64,000 nucleotides of DNA from Liopterus haemorrhoidalis (GCA_963971575.1 OZ020615.1:61203379-61267378); one strand, 5' to 3'. Positions 33,745-45,414 are shown, counted from the first letter of the stretch. Notes: generated from the letters alone by a model not told the origin. Made by a program: numbers and translations.

Positions 33745-34459
33745 AAAGAAACAGATTTTAGCAATGTTATTTTAAGTTAGAGATGACTTTGACAGATCTG
33801 CACAATAAATTTATTGTTGAAATATATTTTCGATGAAGAATATGTAACTAATAGTAGTGTAAATGGGTCCATTACGTACACAACCGCGTGGGGGGATCAG
33901 TTATGAGCCCATCGAATCACTAAATAATTTTTTTTTGTCGCTTGGACTCCATAAACAAAGTTGGCAAACCTAAAAGAGGGCCTAAAGACAATTTTGCTGG
34001 GTTAGGAGGCAAGAAATGAAGTTACGCCTCTAAAAAATTTGAGATTTCTCCTCATTAATTTGCTTTTGTAAGTTTTCTCGTGTGTAGACCCTGGTAAGTA
34101 CCAACCTTTCAAATTAATTTAATGAGCGGGAAATTTAAACGTCTTTCAATCATTTGTGAACACTCTGTAGTTTCCTTCGTTTACTGAAAATACGGTTAAA
34201 AGAATGGATTAAAAACTAAAATTTATTTAAAAAAAAACTTAAATCATTCCAATAATACCTATATTTAAAAAGAAATATTTAAGAAATTTTTTACAAAATT
34301 CTAAATTTTGAGTCACTTTGAAAAGAATTGATATTTTAAAGAATAAACACCAATATTAGATAATTACCTACCTTTATACCGTTTCCAAATTAGTACTTAA
34401 AAAAGTGGATCTTTATAAAATAAAGCTTAAAAAATTATAAATTTATTTGGCTATTAATT

Positions 34460-34606
34460 TGTGCTTCTAAATGTAATTTTAATTTTTGTAAGTTGTTGAG
34501 TTCAGTTATTAAGGATTGAAGAGGATTTTTGCTAAACAAAATGATTAGAAATGCAATTTAAACGATAAAAATTATTAGTTTTCAAAATCTAGTTCCGCTT
34601 AAACCA
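34460..34606. mobile_element. Diverged copy of the GTTTAGGCGGAACT MITE
   Basis: Shares TTTTGTAAGTTGT, TTTTGCTAAACAAAA and the end TCTAGTTCCGCTTAAAC with 33608-33744. The left end is lost. Confidence 0.6.
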
Positions 34607-34609
34607 ATA

Positions 34610-35435
34610 ATACCAGTAATACGTTACTAAATATGGTGACTTTGGTGATTGTTGTGTTGTAAATGAACTTTTATAGAACCATGTGAACTTGTAAATCTGA
34701 CTTTCTTATAAAGTTTCATTTTATTAAGGTTATATTCATTCCAAAATTTCAAATATCAAGTTGTCAGATTCCAAATTAATTTGAACATTAATGTCAATTA
34801 ATTGTCAAATATTTTAAAAGGTGCCATCCGAATTACCACCCTAAGATGATATTATAAATGTACAATATAAAAAATAAAATTTCCGTCTTAGTTACGTATT
34901 ACAAAATATAATATCTCTTCTCTTCTTCTTTGGTCACTGTCAGTCAGGTCGACTTTTGGCCTCACTCGCATAAGCCCTCCATCTCGATCTATTCATTGTC
35001 AGGAGTTATAATATATAAACAAAAATTTTAATTATTGCTGGAGTTAGAGAAAAAAATTTGAAATCTATTAAAATAAAACTTGAAATTTTACAAGAGTTAA
35101 ATCGAACTTAAAATTGAAAATGAAGTATTTGCATAAAAAACTGGAGAGTTTAAAAATCACAACTTTAAATTGATTAAAACGGTCAAAAAACTAAAACTTA
35201 AATTCACGTCTTGGCAATTATTAGTTAGCCGTACACTCTGAAAACAACGAAAAACTACAAAACAAATGAAAATTCAACTCACATATACAGCACAATATCT
35301 AGAATTTCTTTTTGTAAATTTTTTTACTAAAGTCCGCAAGGTATAATTGCTTGAAAACTCCGAAACCTAATGCGCAGAACCAAAACAGTTTTAAACACGC
35401 CTTCAGTCCACGTCCTTTGCCTCTCTATGTACGAG
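34610..35435. other. Unassigned stretch upstream of pb
   Basis: No repeat recognised. G+C rises near 35390-35440, close to the candidate promoter. Confidence 0.35.
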
Positions 35436-35439
35436 TTGT

Positions 35440-36559
35440 AGGCCAACGTCACTCACGCCTCTACCGAGAGGGTTGAACGTGCTTGTCATTGGTTTATACT
35501 TAGATCACGTGATCGGCCATCATCGTTCCTCAATGGGAAAGAAACAAAAACAAACTGAGTTTCAGGACAGACAGTTGAAGTACTTCTACCATACAGTGAA
35601 ATATCGGAACTTTTATATTGCATTTTACTGATTTTGGATCGGTTTTGGCGCGACAACCACGAAAAAAATCAGAAAATCCAAACGTATTCCTCAAAACCTA
35701 AAGGTTCTGTGTAAAGTTTAGTGGTTTATTTGACATTAGTGGTTTAAATAAACTTTAAAAAGCTAATTTAACTAATTCTGGATCAGCTTTACCGCGAAAT
35801 TTAATAAAAAAATTCAAACGTGATCCTTAAAACAAGATTCAGTGTATATTTTGATTGACAGTGATTTTAACAAACTCAAAAAAACTCTAATTTTGCTGGT
35901 CTTAGATCAGTTTTGATGTAAAATAAAAGATTCTGTGTTCATTTTGCTGGTTTATTAGACATTAGTGATTTAAAAACTCTAATTTTACTTATAAAGGGTC
36001 AGTTTTAGGGCCTATACTAATAATTTAGAAACTTCAAATTCGTTCTTTCAAAAATTCTGTGCGTTTTAGTGATTTATTTTTGTGGATTTGACGTGTTTTA
36101 GTGAACTGGAAAAACTTGGTGCCTACTTTTGTTGACAACAAACTATTTTATCAAAAAAAACTATTCTTTGGTGCAATAAAACTGTGCTTTTTGTGTATTT
36201 GTGCGTGAGTGACAGTGAGCAAATCGTAAAACGAATGAAATAAACAATTGTACGAAATATGTAGTAAGAGCTTTCGGGTGCCATTTTGTTTCAATGGTCA
36301 GATTACGTTATAATTTTTAGCTAAGGCTTATTTTAAAAGCTAAGCTCAAAAGAACAATCAAATGGTTACAAATTATTGAATAGCTCTACATCCAAAATTC
36401 GTAAAATTAATATTTAGGGCCTAATCTGGTTCCTTTTTTGTGTATTGGTTTAGGACTTACCTAAAATTAATTTTAACCAATGTGTAATTAGTGAAATGCA
36501 AAGTTCTTCTTCTATTTACTTTGCAACCGCTCAGCGGTCTTATTTTGTGGTAGCACCCA
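35440..36559 (+). promoter_or_regulatory. Candidate pb promoter and 5' leader
   Basis: This stretch directly precedes the pb exon and holds no repeat that I recognise. It contains a perfect 12-bp palindrome with a CACGTG E-box (35503-35514) and an inverted CCAAT (35488-35492). After about 35600 the sequence becomes AT-rich, with short repeated phrases such as GATTTATT/GGTTTATT, which resembles an untranslated leader. No TATA box or initiator can be fixed from sequence alone. The role is inferred from position. Confidence 0.3.
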
Positions 36560-36965
36560 ATGCGAATTAAACACCCAACCCGGATGCCGTCGGGCGGGCA
36601 TATAGGCGAAGACGCGGACTTCGTTAGCGTTAAAACGCGTCCGCCAACACCAGAAAATCATCAAGGTGCTGGTTTTTGGTTAGCTGCTGTATCAGCAGCT
36701 TCTGGTCATGGACCTGGAGGATTACCTCTGGAGGAGACTGGTTTTATCAATAGTCAACCATCGATGGCGGAGTTTATGACGGCGTTACCTCATATCCCTG
36801 GTGGTGATATGGGGGGACCACCGTTAAGTCCACAACAAACACCGCCGGGAAGTTATGGAATGGATCCACATGGACAACAACATGGATTGGGTAGTCCTGG
36901 TGTTAATGTGCCTGAATATCCTTGGATGAAGGAGAAGAAGACGACCAGGAAAAATAGTCAACAAG
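36560..36965 (+). CDS. pb: proboscipedia (Hox2/maxillopedia) coding exon with hexapeptide, partial
   Basis: Pb is a Hox transcription factor that specifies mouthpart appendage identity. The reading frame gives 135 complete residues before the donor. Visible motifs are GFINSQPSMAEFM (residues 61-73), the insect pb signature, and YPWMKEKKT (120-128), the hexapeptide that contacts the Exd/Pbx cofactor. Between them lies a Gly/Pro/Gln-rich linker. After the hexapeptide, TTRKNSQQ leads into a GT at 36966-36967 (context CAAG/GTTAG), so the exon ends after base 1 of a codon (phase 1). The homeodomain must be in later exons and is not in this window. The start is uncertain. I took the first in-frame ATG at 36560; an in-frame TAG lies at 36551-36553, but it ends a plausible acceptor, so coding could also splice in from upstream. 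ATG at 36584 is an alternative. The exon is clearly richer in G+C than its surroundings. Confidence 0.9.
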
Positions 36966-36971
36966 GTTAGA
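36966..36971 (+). promoter_or_regulatory. pb: 5' splice donor of the pb exon
   Basis: The sequence GTTAGA follows CAACAAG. The reading frame hits a stop (TAG, 36968-36970) right after the donor, as expected when coding passes into intron. Conserved pb protein sequence stops at the same place. Confidence 0.75.
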
Positions 36972-37279
36972 ATTTTTAATTTTTCTAATAGTTAAGTAAA
37001 AATATACAAGCCCCAAAAGAAATCTACCGAAATTCAATTGTTTGCATTAATTTAAAGCAAGAATAATTGAGTCAACATATGTACATACGATTCGAAAAAG
37101 TAACAGATTTATTAAAAGATTACTAATTTTAGAATAATTAATTATTAAAAGTTACTTAAAGTTTCTAGACGTTAGACGCTAGACTAAAAGTTACTTACTG
37201 CCAAACGCTAGAAACGTCTAGCGTCTTGGAAAGTCTTATGAAACGTCACAAATAACATTTTTTATTTGGAAAATTCAAA

Positions 37280-37900
37280 TAATAGAAGCAATAAAGTAAA
37301 TCACAATGATTCTCCGTTCAAATTCACAATTGAGCATGGTCAAATAGAGCTTTTGTTGCACTCTCTAAAATTTACAGGTTAAGACGAATTTCAGCTTCAG
37401 CATTAAAAATTCTCTGAAGTAATTCATTTCGATTATTGCTCTCCTTCGCATAGCCTTGTTCAAAATGACTATCTGCGTCTTGAATGCACATTAAGCACGG
37501 TCAAAAGTTGATTCACACATTTCAACTGCAGCATTTAAAATTCTGTGAAGTAATTCTTCTCGATTATTGGGCTTCTTCGCATGGACTTTTGTTCAAAATG
37601 ACTATCTACGCTTTGAAAACACAATTGAGCATGGTCAAATAGGGTATTTGTCGCATTCTCTAAAATTTGCGGATTCATGAATTTCAGCAGCAGCATTAAA
37701 AATTCTCTGAAGTAATTCTTCTCGATAATTCACCTTCTTCGCATAGACTTTTTCAAAATAACTATCTGCGCTTTGAACACACAATTGAGCACGGTCAAAT
37801 AGGGTATTTCACGCATTCAAAATCAGCGGATCAAGACGAATTTCAGTTGCAGCATGAAAAATTAAAGTAATTCGTCTCGATTATTGGTCTTCTTCGCACT
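37280..37900. repeat. Four-unit tandem repeat just inside the presumed pb intron
   Basis: CACAATTGAGCATGGTCAAA and ATTAAAAATTCTCTGAAGTA recur with TTCTTCGCAT and CAAAATGACTATCTGCG between them. Anchors at 37402, 37532, 37694 and 37853 give spacings of about 130, 162 and 159 bp. Broken minus-strand frames resemble one another, but no protein family is recognised. Confidence 0.8.
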
Positions 37901-38043
37901 GACAAATTTTTTCATGTGCCGGTAAAGTATTAATTTAGCAGAGTTAAGTCTGAGGATCGAATTTGCCAAGAGTTTGGTCGTCTTCGTTAGATTCAGCTAT
38001 TTGGATAGGCTGACGTATTAACGAATTATCGAAAAAGAATACT

Positions 38044-38601
38044 TACCGTATTTTTCGGACCATAAGATGCACCTTTTTTCGCATACAAACCGAGTTGGGA
38101 TGCGTCCTATGGTCCGAAGGTATAGGTACGTTGTTTGAAAAATGTGCGATGTTAGTGTGGAATCAATTTAGAGCGCAGAAAATAAAATCAACCAAGAAAA
38201 TATAACAGAAATGAATACAGAATTAGCTGTCATTTCTGGAGGCCTTACAAGTCAACGACAACCTTGGGATGTGTCGATTAATAAACCATTTAATAATTTT
38301 GTGTGGGAAGAGTGGAACAAACGAATAACAAGAGAATGATAGGATGTATGAAACGGGCGACAATTTTAGAAGTACCTGGGTAAAAAATTCATGGGAAGTT
38401 GTAAAAGAAAAGATGATATAAAGTCTTTTAAGAAAGGCGGTATAAGCAACGCATTGGACAGTATCTAAGATGATTTGGTTTTTGAAAAGATTGACAACAA
38501 TAGTTCAGGCGAAAATAATTCGAACATTGACATTAATGAAACGAATGAGAGTACAGAGAGTGAAGATAAACAGAATGTTGCTGGTACAAGTTATCGTAAT
38601 A

Positions 38602-38633
<32 letters not shown>

Positions 38634-38701
38634 TTTTTAAGTTGTCTCATAAATTTGGGGTTCATCTTATCGTGCGTCTTATGGTCCGAAAAATCACGGT
38701 A
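38044..38701 (+). mobile_element. Tigger/pogo-like transposon relic
   Basis: Ends ACCGTATTTTTCGGACCATA and the inverse of ACCGTGATTTTTCGGACCATA. The interior carries a decayed + strand transposase C-terminal region. An (AT)n stretch at 38603-38634 interrupts it. Confidence 0.8.
38210..38590 (+). pseudogene. Tigger-like transposase C-terminal remnant
   Basis: Frames give MNTELAVISGGLTSQRQPWD then VSINKPFNNFVWEEWNKR, several stops, KSFKKGGISNALDS, DDLVFEKIDNN, and a Ser/Glu/Asn-rich tail. The order and the QPxDVSINKPF block (with the third catalytic Asp) match DDE_1 transposases of the Tigger type. At least three stops make it a pseudogene. Confidence 0.75.
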
Positions 38702-38759
38702 CGGTATCAAACGAAATGTTTTGCTTGGTATACCTACTCTTAACATTAAAAAATAATTT

Positions 38760-39215
38760 TGACAACCTATTAATTTGAATAAAGGAATAATTTTCTTCTT
38801 TTATTTCCACATGTTAAAATTAATGAAAAGTTCTTTTAACGAAATGTTCACATAACCTAGCGCCAACTGTATATCTTCTGCAGACTCAAAACTAAAGAAG
38901 ATTTGCTGTATAGTTTGAAAGATTTCGTGAAACTTACATAATATTTCTTAGTAATACATCTTCGTCTCATTTAAAATTTTTTCTTATTTTCTAGAATAAT
39001 GCATCTAAAGAAATCCAAGAAAGAATTAAATGCCATTAAAAATTATTCCAAGAATCTTCGTTTAACCAATAGTTTTCCACCATCTTGATTTTGAAATGTT
39101 TTTATCTACGGATTACTGGTTCTTTGAAATATTTCTCTTTTGCGAAATATATATTGTATACAATTCCAGTAAATTTATTTGCTGGAATTATTTTTTGGTA
39201 AATTACAATCTTCTA
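38760..39215. other. Unassigned intronic stretch
   Basis: AT-rich; nothing recognised. Confidence 0.4.
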
Positions 39216-39217
39216 AT

Positions 39218-39776
39218 GGGTGTTTTTTTTAGAGGTATAGAACTTTAAATTGCAATAAAACAACGATGGATTATTCGATTGACATGAATTTTTTTTTATT
39301 CGAAAGATAATCTTGTGGCATTACATTTTAAATATGATTTCTGGCATATGACCGCCACGGCTGGCTTGGATGTAGTCCAATCTGGACGTCCAATTTTCGA
39401 TGACTTTTTCCAACATTTGTGGCCGTATATCGGCAATAACACGGCGAATGTTGTCTTCCAAATGGTCAAGCGTTTGTGGCTTATCCGCATAGACCAATGA
39501 CTTTACATAGCCCCACAGAAAGTAGTCCAGCGGTGTTAAATCACAAGATCTTGGAGGCCAATTCACAGGTCCAAAACGTGAAATTAGGCGGTCACCAAAC
39601 GTGTCTTTCAATAAATCGATTGGCACGAGCTGTGTGACATGTTGCGCCGTCTTGTTGGTATGATTTAATGTAATTCCACAAGATTATCTTTCGAATAAAA
39701 AAAAATTCATGTCAATCGAATAATCCATCGTTGTTTTATTGCAATTTAAAGTTCTATACCTCTAAAAAAAACACCC
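39218..39776 (-). mobile_element. Truncated Tc1/mariner element with about 112-bp inverted arms
   Basis: GGGTGTTTTTTTTAGAGGTA begins a nearly perfect inverted repeat: 39218-39330 against 39664-39776. Only the end of the transposase remains between the arms. Confidence 0.85.
39321..39657 (-). pseudogene. Mariner-family transposase C-terminal fragment
   Basis: One frame reads QQDGATCHTARANRFIERHV from 39657, holding the second catalytic Asp. After a frameshift the other frame reads LLKDTFGDRLISRFGPVNWP, then PRSCDLTPLDYFLWGYVKS with the third Asp, and ends PEIIFKM. The N-terminal half is missing. Confidence 0.8.
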
Positions 39777-39799
39777 GTTATATTAATAAAATTGGAAGA

Positions 39800-40180
39800 T
39801 ATATCTATTTATTTATTTTTTTCGTCTCATATTTGGTTTCTACACGTTTCAAATAATTTAAAGATGATATCCGCAAAATATAAATTTTTGTCTGTTTGTC
39901 TGTCTGTCCTAGATTCACGCAAAAACGGCTGGACATATTTTTACGTAATTTGTTATGATAGAATAAAACCGGGATTCGAACATAAGTTATAAGGTATCTC
40001 AAAATTTTTATTCTAAGGGGATATTTCGGAATTAAAACTGTTTATTATTATTTTTTTTTAAATATATCTCCCTTATTATTGACTTAAAATGTACACAATA
40101 AAAAATGTTTATAATACGAAAACATTTTTTTGTTTAATGCATTTTTTCAGTTCGATGTTTCAGGTAATTTTCTACATGAT
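39800..40180 (+). repeat. R2 repeat copy
   Basis: CGTCTCATATTTGGTTTC, a short GTCTGTTTGTCTGTCTGTC, ACGCAAAAACGGCTGGACAT, and GGGATTCGAACATAAG (an inverted B-box-like word). It gives the unoccupied version of the site that is filled by a hAT MITE in the copy at 42050. Confidence 0.7.
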
Positions 40181-40803
40181 ATTTTGTTTTTTTTTTTATC
40201 TCGGAGTGTATGTGTCGTAGACCTAAATAGATCAAAATTGAAAGACGCGAGATCGTGTGAATACGGTGGATGTGGAATATTTTCCCAGTTTAAGTCCTGA
40301 ATTTTTTCACTTATTTTTCCTGAGTAAGGAAACGTGCATTGCGATGATGAAAAATTATTCCTTTTCGGTTAAATAAATTTGGACGTTTTTCCTTTAGTTT
40401 CTGATTTAGGTTCAACAATTAGAGAGAATATGCTGACAGTACATTTAATTAATGTATTTGTCCATAATTTTCCCGAATTATTTCGTTCCTCACTATTTAT
40501 TCTCTTGATATTCATTTACTCGCTGCTCTTTTCCAGAAGTCTATTTCTATATTTATTGGTCAAACTTCACTGCTGTATATTGTGATGTTCTTTTAACAAT
40601 TGTCCTGAAGTTATTTGCTTGTTTGTCTCAGATATATTTTGTTCCCATAACACACTATTTTACAGTGTATGATGTCTTGCACCTTATTTTAATATATTTT
40701 ATTATTAAACCGTGATATTCGATGGTAATTTGCCCCTTTACAGCCTCTTACCATCACCTTGCATCTGTTTAACTTTTCAAACAGACTGTTTGTCTTATTT
40801 ATA
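40181..40803. other. Unassigned intronic stretch
   Basis: No repeat or exon recognised. Confidence 0.4.
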
Positions 40804-40805
40804 TA

Positions 40806-41390
40806 CAGTCGATTCTGCTTAATTGGGACACATCGGGACTTAGGCATTTTGGCCCAATTAAGCGGCTGCCCCAATTAAGCGAATTTCACATAAAATTAAA
40901 CAATACATATTTTTCTTTCAATAATTTTACTTTATAAACTCTTGGACAAAACTGTAAATTACATATAACCAAAAATATAAACTTTAAAGAAAAAATAATA
41001 ATAAATTCCAAAATAAAATAATAAATAGGTACATACAATTTAATTCAATGCAAAAATGCGTCAAGTGTAGTCTGTCTTTTGTTTTTGTAACATTTCACTT
41101 CTACAAAATCAGCACAGGTATTCAGTGCGGATGTAGGGCTCCCTTCTTTTTCTTCCTGCATAAAATAACGCTGTAATATTAAATTCTTTGTACATATTTT
41201 TTCTTGAGAATATGTGTAACATAATATGTACTGTGATATTAAATTTACTGTCCCAATTAAGCGGAATTTTGTCCCAATTAACCATGTAAATTTACTGTTG
41301 GTTCCTTGGTTTGGTTTCTGTTCTTTGAGATTTGGCCCAAATAAGCGGCTGCCCCAATTAAGCGGTAGCCCAATTAAGCGGAATCGTCTG
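40806..41390 (-). mobile_element. pogo/Tigger-type non-autonomous element
   Basis: Ends CAGTCGATTCTGCTTAATTG and the inverse of CAGACGATTCCGCTTAATTG, with TA at 40804-40805 and 41391-41392. CCAATTAAGCGG is repeated near both ends. Only the transposase C terminus remains inside. Confidence 0.85.
41045..41176 (-). pseudogene. pogo-type transposase C terminus with PCNA-binding-like motif
   Basis: The frame reads LQRYFMQEEKEGSPTSALNT, then CADFVEVKCYKNKR, and ends QTTLDAFLH before a stop. QxxLxxFL at the very end resembles a PIP box, and pogo transposase is known to interact with PCNA. The start is not present. Confidence 0.6.
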
Positions 41391-41394
41391 TATT

Positions 41395-42045
41395 TGTATT
41401 TTTCCCTGCAAGGTTTCTTTTATTGAGTATGTATAAGATTTTATTTATTTATTTATTGTTTAATTTATTGTTTTTAATATATATTCGAGTCATTTACATT
41501 GGCTGTGTAAATATTTAAATTTATAAATTAAAAATTCCTATTCATATTTTCTATAAAATTTCATTTCATAAGATAAGATATTAACGCTACAACAACCAGG
41601 TAAGAAATTAATTTTTTTGCAGAATTAATGAATTAATTTATTAGTTATTCAAGTCAGATAGTTTGTTGTAGGTGAGCAATTCATATACGTGCGTTAGTTA
41701 GTTGATGTTGATAAAGTAGGCATAATATTTTCTCCTCAATCACAACTAAAGAAGTGCTGTTGCTATTCAAAAAAACCTTTTGTCGGTGCTACGTTTCTTG
41801 GTGCTAGCTTTAATTTATTATGTTATTTTTAATAACTGCTATTTTTCATGTGGTATCGTAGTGAAGGTGCGGCTTTATAACTTGATCTGAATGATCTTAA
41901 CCGCTTTTATGAAGGTTTTGCTTTATCTTGTATGCTATTTGTTAAGTTAGTAGCTTTTGTTAATAGGATGTAAAAAAAATTGTAGGTGTAGGTACCATTG
42001 AAATTTTTAAGTGAATTTTTTTAATATCTCTATTTATAAATTTGC
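41395..42045. other. Unassigned intronic stretch
   Basis: AT-rich; nothing recognised. Confidence 0.4.
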
Positions 42046-42049
42046 CTCA

Positions 42050-42880
42050 TATTTGTAGTTTTTTCTCTGCCTCATATTTGTTTACACGTTTCAGATAATA
42101 AGACGATATCCGTAAAAAAATCAATTTCGGTCTGTCTGTTTGTCATTTCACGCAAAAACGGTTGGACATATTTTAATAAAATTTGGTATGATTATAGAGT
42201 AAAACCAGGATTCGAACATAGGCTATAAGTAGGGTGACCATCCGTCCCGGTTTTCGGTCAATTGTCTCGGTGTCCCGAAGACTGTCCTCGATTGTCCCGG
42301 TTTTTGAATCTCTTTGCTCTTCACTTTGAATTTGGGGAGGTGAGGACCTTTTTTTTTTTGGTCTTCACTTTGAATTTGAGAGGTGAGGACCTTTTTTTTT
42401 TGGTCTTCACTTTGAATTTGAGAGGAAGCAAAGACCTTCTTTTTTTTTCCTGTGTCCCGGTTTCCCTTCACTGAAATCTGGTCACTCTAGCTATAAGGAA
42501 TTTCAATTTTTGTTCTAGGAGGGTGTTTCGGGGTTAAAACTGTTAATAACAAAATATCTCCCTTATTATATGGTTTGCAATAAGAAAACAAATATTATTT
42601 GTTCTATGCAGTTTTTCAATTAGATGAATATTGGGGGGGGGCATACTCTTGCAATACCTACCAATACATTTTAAATATCTCCCTTATAATTTACTTACAA
42701 GCAAAACTGTTATAAGAAAAACAGTTTAGATTAATTTCTATTGAAGGTAAATTTTAATAAAATGAATATTTGGGGGAAGCAAGCCTGTGGCTGCAAGCGT
42801 TAAACCGCTTGTATCTGCTGTTTGTCCGCTAAGCAAGAGCACGGACGTGAGTTCAACTCCTGCTTACGTCAAATAATTTG
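42050..42880 (+). repeat. R2 repeat copy, split by a hAT MITE, with a tRNA-like 3' block
   Basis: Upstream part 42050-42229 (ACGCAAAAACGGTTGGACAT, GGATTCGAACATAGGCTATA) and downstream part from 42498, with duplicated AATATCTCCCTTAT phrases. Near 42781-42870 a tRNA-like block has GGCTGCAAGCGTTAAACC and GTGAGTTCAACTCCTGC. Confidence 0.6.
42230..42489. mobile_element. hAT-type MITE with 8-bp target duplication
   Basis: GCTATAAG at 42222-42229 and 42490-42497; ends TAGGGTGACCA and the inverse of TAGAGTGACCA. Inside, GGTCTTCACTTTGAATTTG is repeated in tandem with a T-run. Confidence 0.9.
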
Positions 42881-42974
42881 TGTAAAAATATTTATACAAA
42901 TTACAGGTTCTGTTTAGCCGTTCGCAACCGGCTATAAACTGTAGGTGCCTTTCTGTCGGGTCTATTCTTTAAGC

Positions 42975-43271
42975 CAGTGTTTCTCAACAGGTGGTCCGTA
43001 GGAAAATTTTAGTGGTCCACGAAAATTTTTGTATGTACTTTTTGCTGTTTTTTTGTTATTTTTTAGGCACATTTTTTATGTAAATAATTTATATTTTGTT
43101 TATTTTCTGTGACCTTTCTGTGATTTTCTACAAATAAAATAAATGTATTTAGTATCATATTAAATATTTAGTTTTCTTGCAAAAAATGAACCAACAATTA
43201 TTATTAGTGGTCCACGTTAGAAAATTATATATTTTACTGGTCCGCGGTGCGTTTTTTGTAGAGAAACACTG
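42975..43271. mobile_element. hAT-type MITE with CAGTGTTTCTC ends
   Basis: CAGTGTTTCTC and its inverse, flanked by CTTTAAGC (42967-42974) and CTCTAAGC (43272-43279), 7 of 8 matching. Inner arms contain GTGGTCC/CTGGTCCGCGG. Confidence 0.8.
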
Positions 43272-43738
43272 CTCTAAGCAACCTGTTAAAATCTTAACCT
43301 CGAAAACTGACGTTAATTTTTTAAATACCATTTTAAACGTAAATGCTATTCGCTAAGCATATTTGTGTTAATATTTTAACGCGGCGGCATAATATAATAT
43401 AGTAAATTGACTAAATAATAGTTGAATATAGTTATATTTTTATTTAATACACTGTGGAAACCAGTTATAATGAGTATCACAGGACCAAACCTTTCTGTTC
43501 CATTTTCAAAATAAATTTCGCCACTGAATAATTAAATTAACACCGAAATATTGGGAAAGATTTTCTTTACCTTTGACATTTCTTGTCAAAAATGTTAAAA
43601 TTCAACGTAGCAGCGCATGCGCGTGTATTAATATAGCCTCTTCCCAAGGTGAGTTAGCACCTCGCGTTAACAAATATGGTATTAACGGTTACCATAACAA
43701 ATGCTCTTACAGAATAGCATTTTTTTATAAAGGTGTTA

Positions 43739-44339
43739 TACCCTTTTCACACTAGATCTTTAAGACGAGTGAACTTAAAGTTCACCGATGTTTAAGATCG
43801 GTATGCTTTCACACTTGATGTTTAAATCTCTGGTGCTGTCATCAGCTACAGTAATTTTGTCCTTAAGTTACCGTCATGAAATTACCAGTTTTGAACTGTC
43901 TGCGCAGACGCACATTTTGAATTATTATAAACAATTAAGGATATTTCATTTCATTCTACAATAAAGGCACTACAATAAAGAATATATTACACCTGTATTA
44001 ACATGTAAGTCGATACATTTTATCTCAATTATTGTAGCTCTGTATTTTATTAAACACATTATTAAAATAAATAATTTTATTATAACAATAAGTATAAACT
44101 TCTTATAACGTCGATATAATACAGTATTCTTGTTTATGATAATATAAAATGTTGACAGCACAAATTCAAGGAGTATTTTTTTATAATAGAAATTAAGTTG
44201 GCAATGCGTCGAAGTTTAAGACGCAGATCTCTGTCTTAAACATCGCTCGTATTTAGACGAGGCCATACGGTTTCACATTAGCGTTTAAAGATACATTCAC
44301 TTAAACATCCGATCTTAAAGATCTAGTGTGAAAAGGGTA
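43739..44339. mobile_element. PIF/Harbinger-type MITE, copy 2
   Basis: Same element as 6941-7542, with a TTA duplication at 43736-43738 and 44340-44342. Sequence is nearly identical throughout, so one or both insertions are recent. Confidence 0.9.
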
Positions 44340-44639
44340 TTAGACACGGAAATAAAAATTTTAAGCTGACGCTTCTTTTAACCCATTTCTTACGGAATAC
44401 ACCCGTGTGTACGCTATAAAATGGACGTAATACTGGCCATATTACTCCTGAATTTACTTGAATATACTTTCATACTTCCAGAATGAAAATATAGTCATGA
44501 AATCTGGAAACCGGAGGCCTAGGCTCAACTCGGGCTGTCGCACCAATGATGATAATGATGTGTTTCATTGTTTATAAACAGACACAAATTTGCTATAACT
44601 CAAGCAAATAAAATAAATATACACCTACAATAAAACAAT

Positions 44640-44900
44640 CATAATTGGGTAATGATGAAGACAAATCAATTGCGCGAGTTAAACACTATTCGTATGATGT
44701 GGGGTGAAGAGAATAGGTTGTTATCCGTCGGCCCCCGACCGAGCGACATGAGTTATGGTCCTGGGGCGCGGTGTCAAGTCCCGCGGTCCGACACTCCATT
44801 TACAGATCATTGCCGGGAACAGACCGTTCTGTCCACATCTTCCCGGTACCAGTTACCGACCAACTAAATCTTTGTCAATTCGCGGTGTACCGCTCTTTAA
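44640..44900. other. G+C-richer unexplained intronic stretch
   Basis: GTCGGCCCCCGACCGAGCGAC and CCCGCGGTCCGAC stand out. Short frames only. Could be a repeat, an exon or regulatory DNA. Confidence 0.3.
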
Positions 44901-45042
44901 CATGAATATATCATCGGAAATTATATTGTACATCCAATTGCTTAACGTCGTTTGTGGTTTAACCAATTTACAAATTTGTTACCTATAGGGAAATTTAAGA
45001 TTGTAGCACCGTGGTGGTCAATTTTAGAACGTAGGGTACTCA

Positions 45043-45319
45043 ACAGGGTGACCAGGTCTCAGGTTTTCACCCGGAGTCTCAGGGTTTCGGGCCAGAGTCC
45101 CAGGGCTCCGGGTTTTGTTATAAAATCTCCGGTTTTGTAGTTTGAAGGTGAAGATTTTTTTTTTGTTTTGCTCATTACTTGGATTTTGGAGGTGTGGACC
45201 TTTTTTGTTATTGCTCATCGCTTATATTTTGGGGTTGACAAAAGTGAAAAATATACTGTATTTCCAATTTTTTTTTTTTTTCAATCTTAGGGTTTACCTC
45301 AACTGAAATCTGGTTCCCT
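45043..45319. mobile_element. hAT-type MITE related to 42230-42489
   Basis: GGTACTCA at 45035-45042 and 45320-45327 is an exact 8-bp duplication. Starts ACAGGGTGACCAGG; the right end is the weak inverse (TGGTTCCCT). GGGTCTCAGG-type words and a T-run match the relative. Confidence 0.85.
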
Positions 45320-45414
45320 GGTACTCAATGTTATTGTTACATAGTTGTGAAATTAAAATTATAGGAATCAATATGTATATTTTACAATATTTTGTAAACC
45401 TGTTTTACTGTCTG

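Noticed and set aside
39805..40002. Possible membrane or secreted short proteins rich in Phe, Ile and Tyr across the window
   Set aside because: AT-rich noncoding DNA yields such frames by chance; there is no splice support, homology or codon bias.
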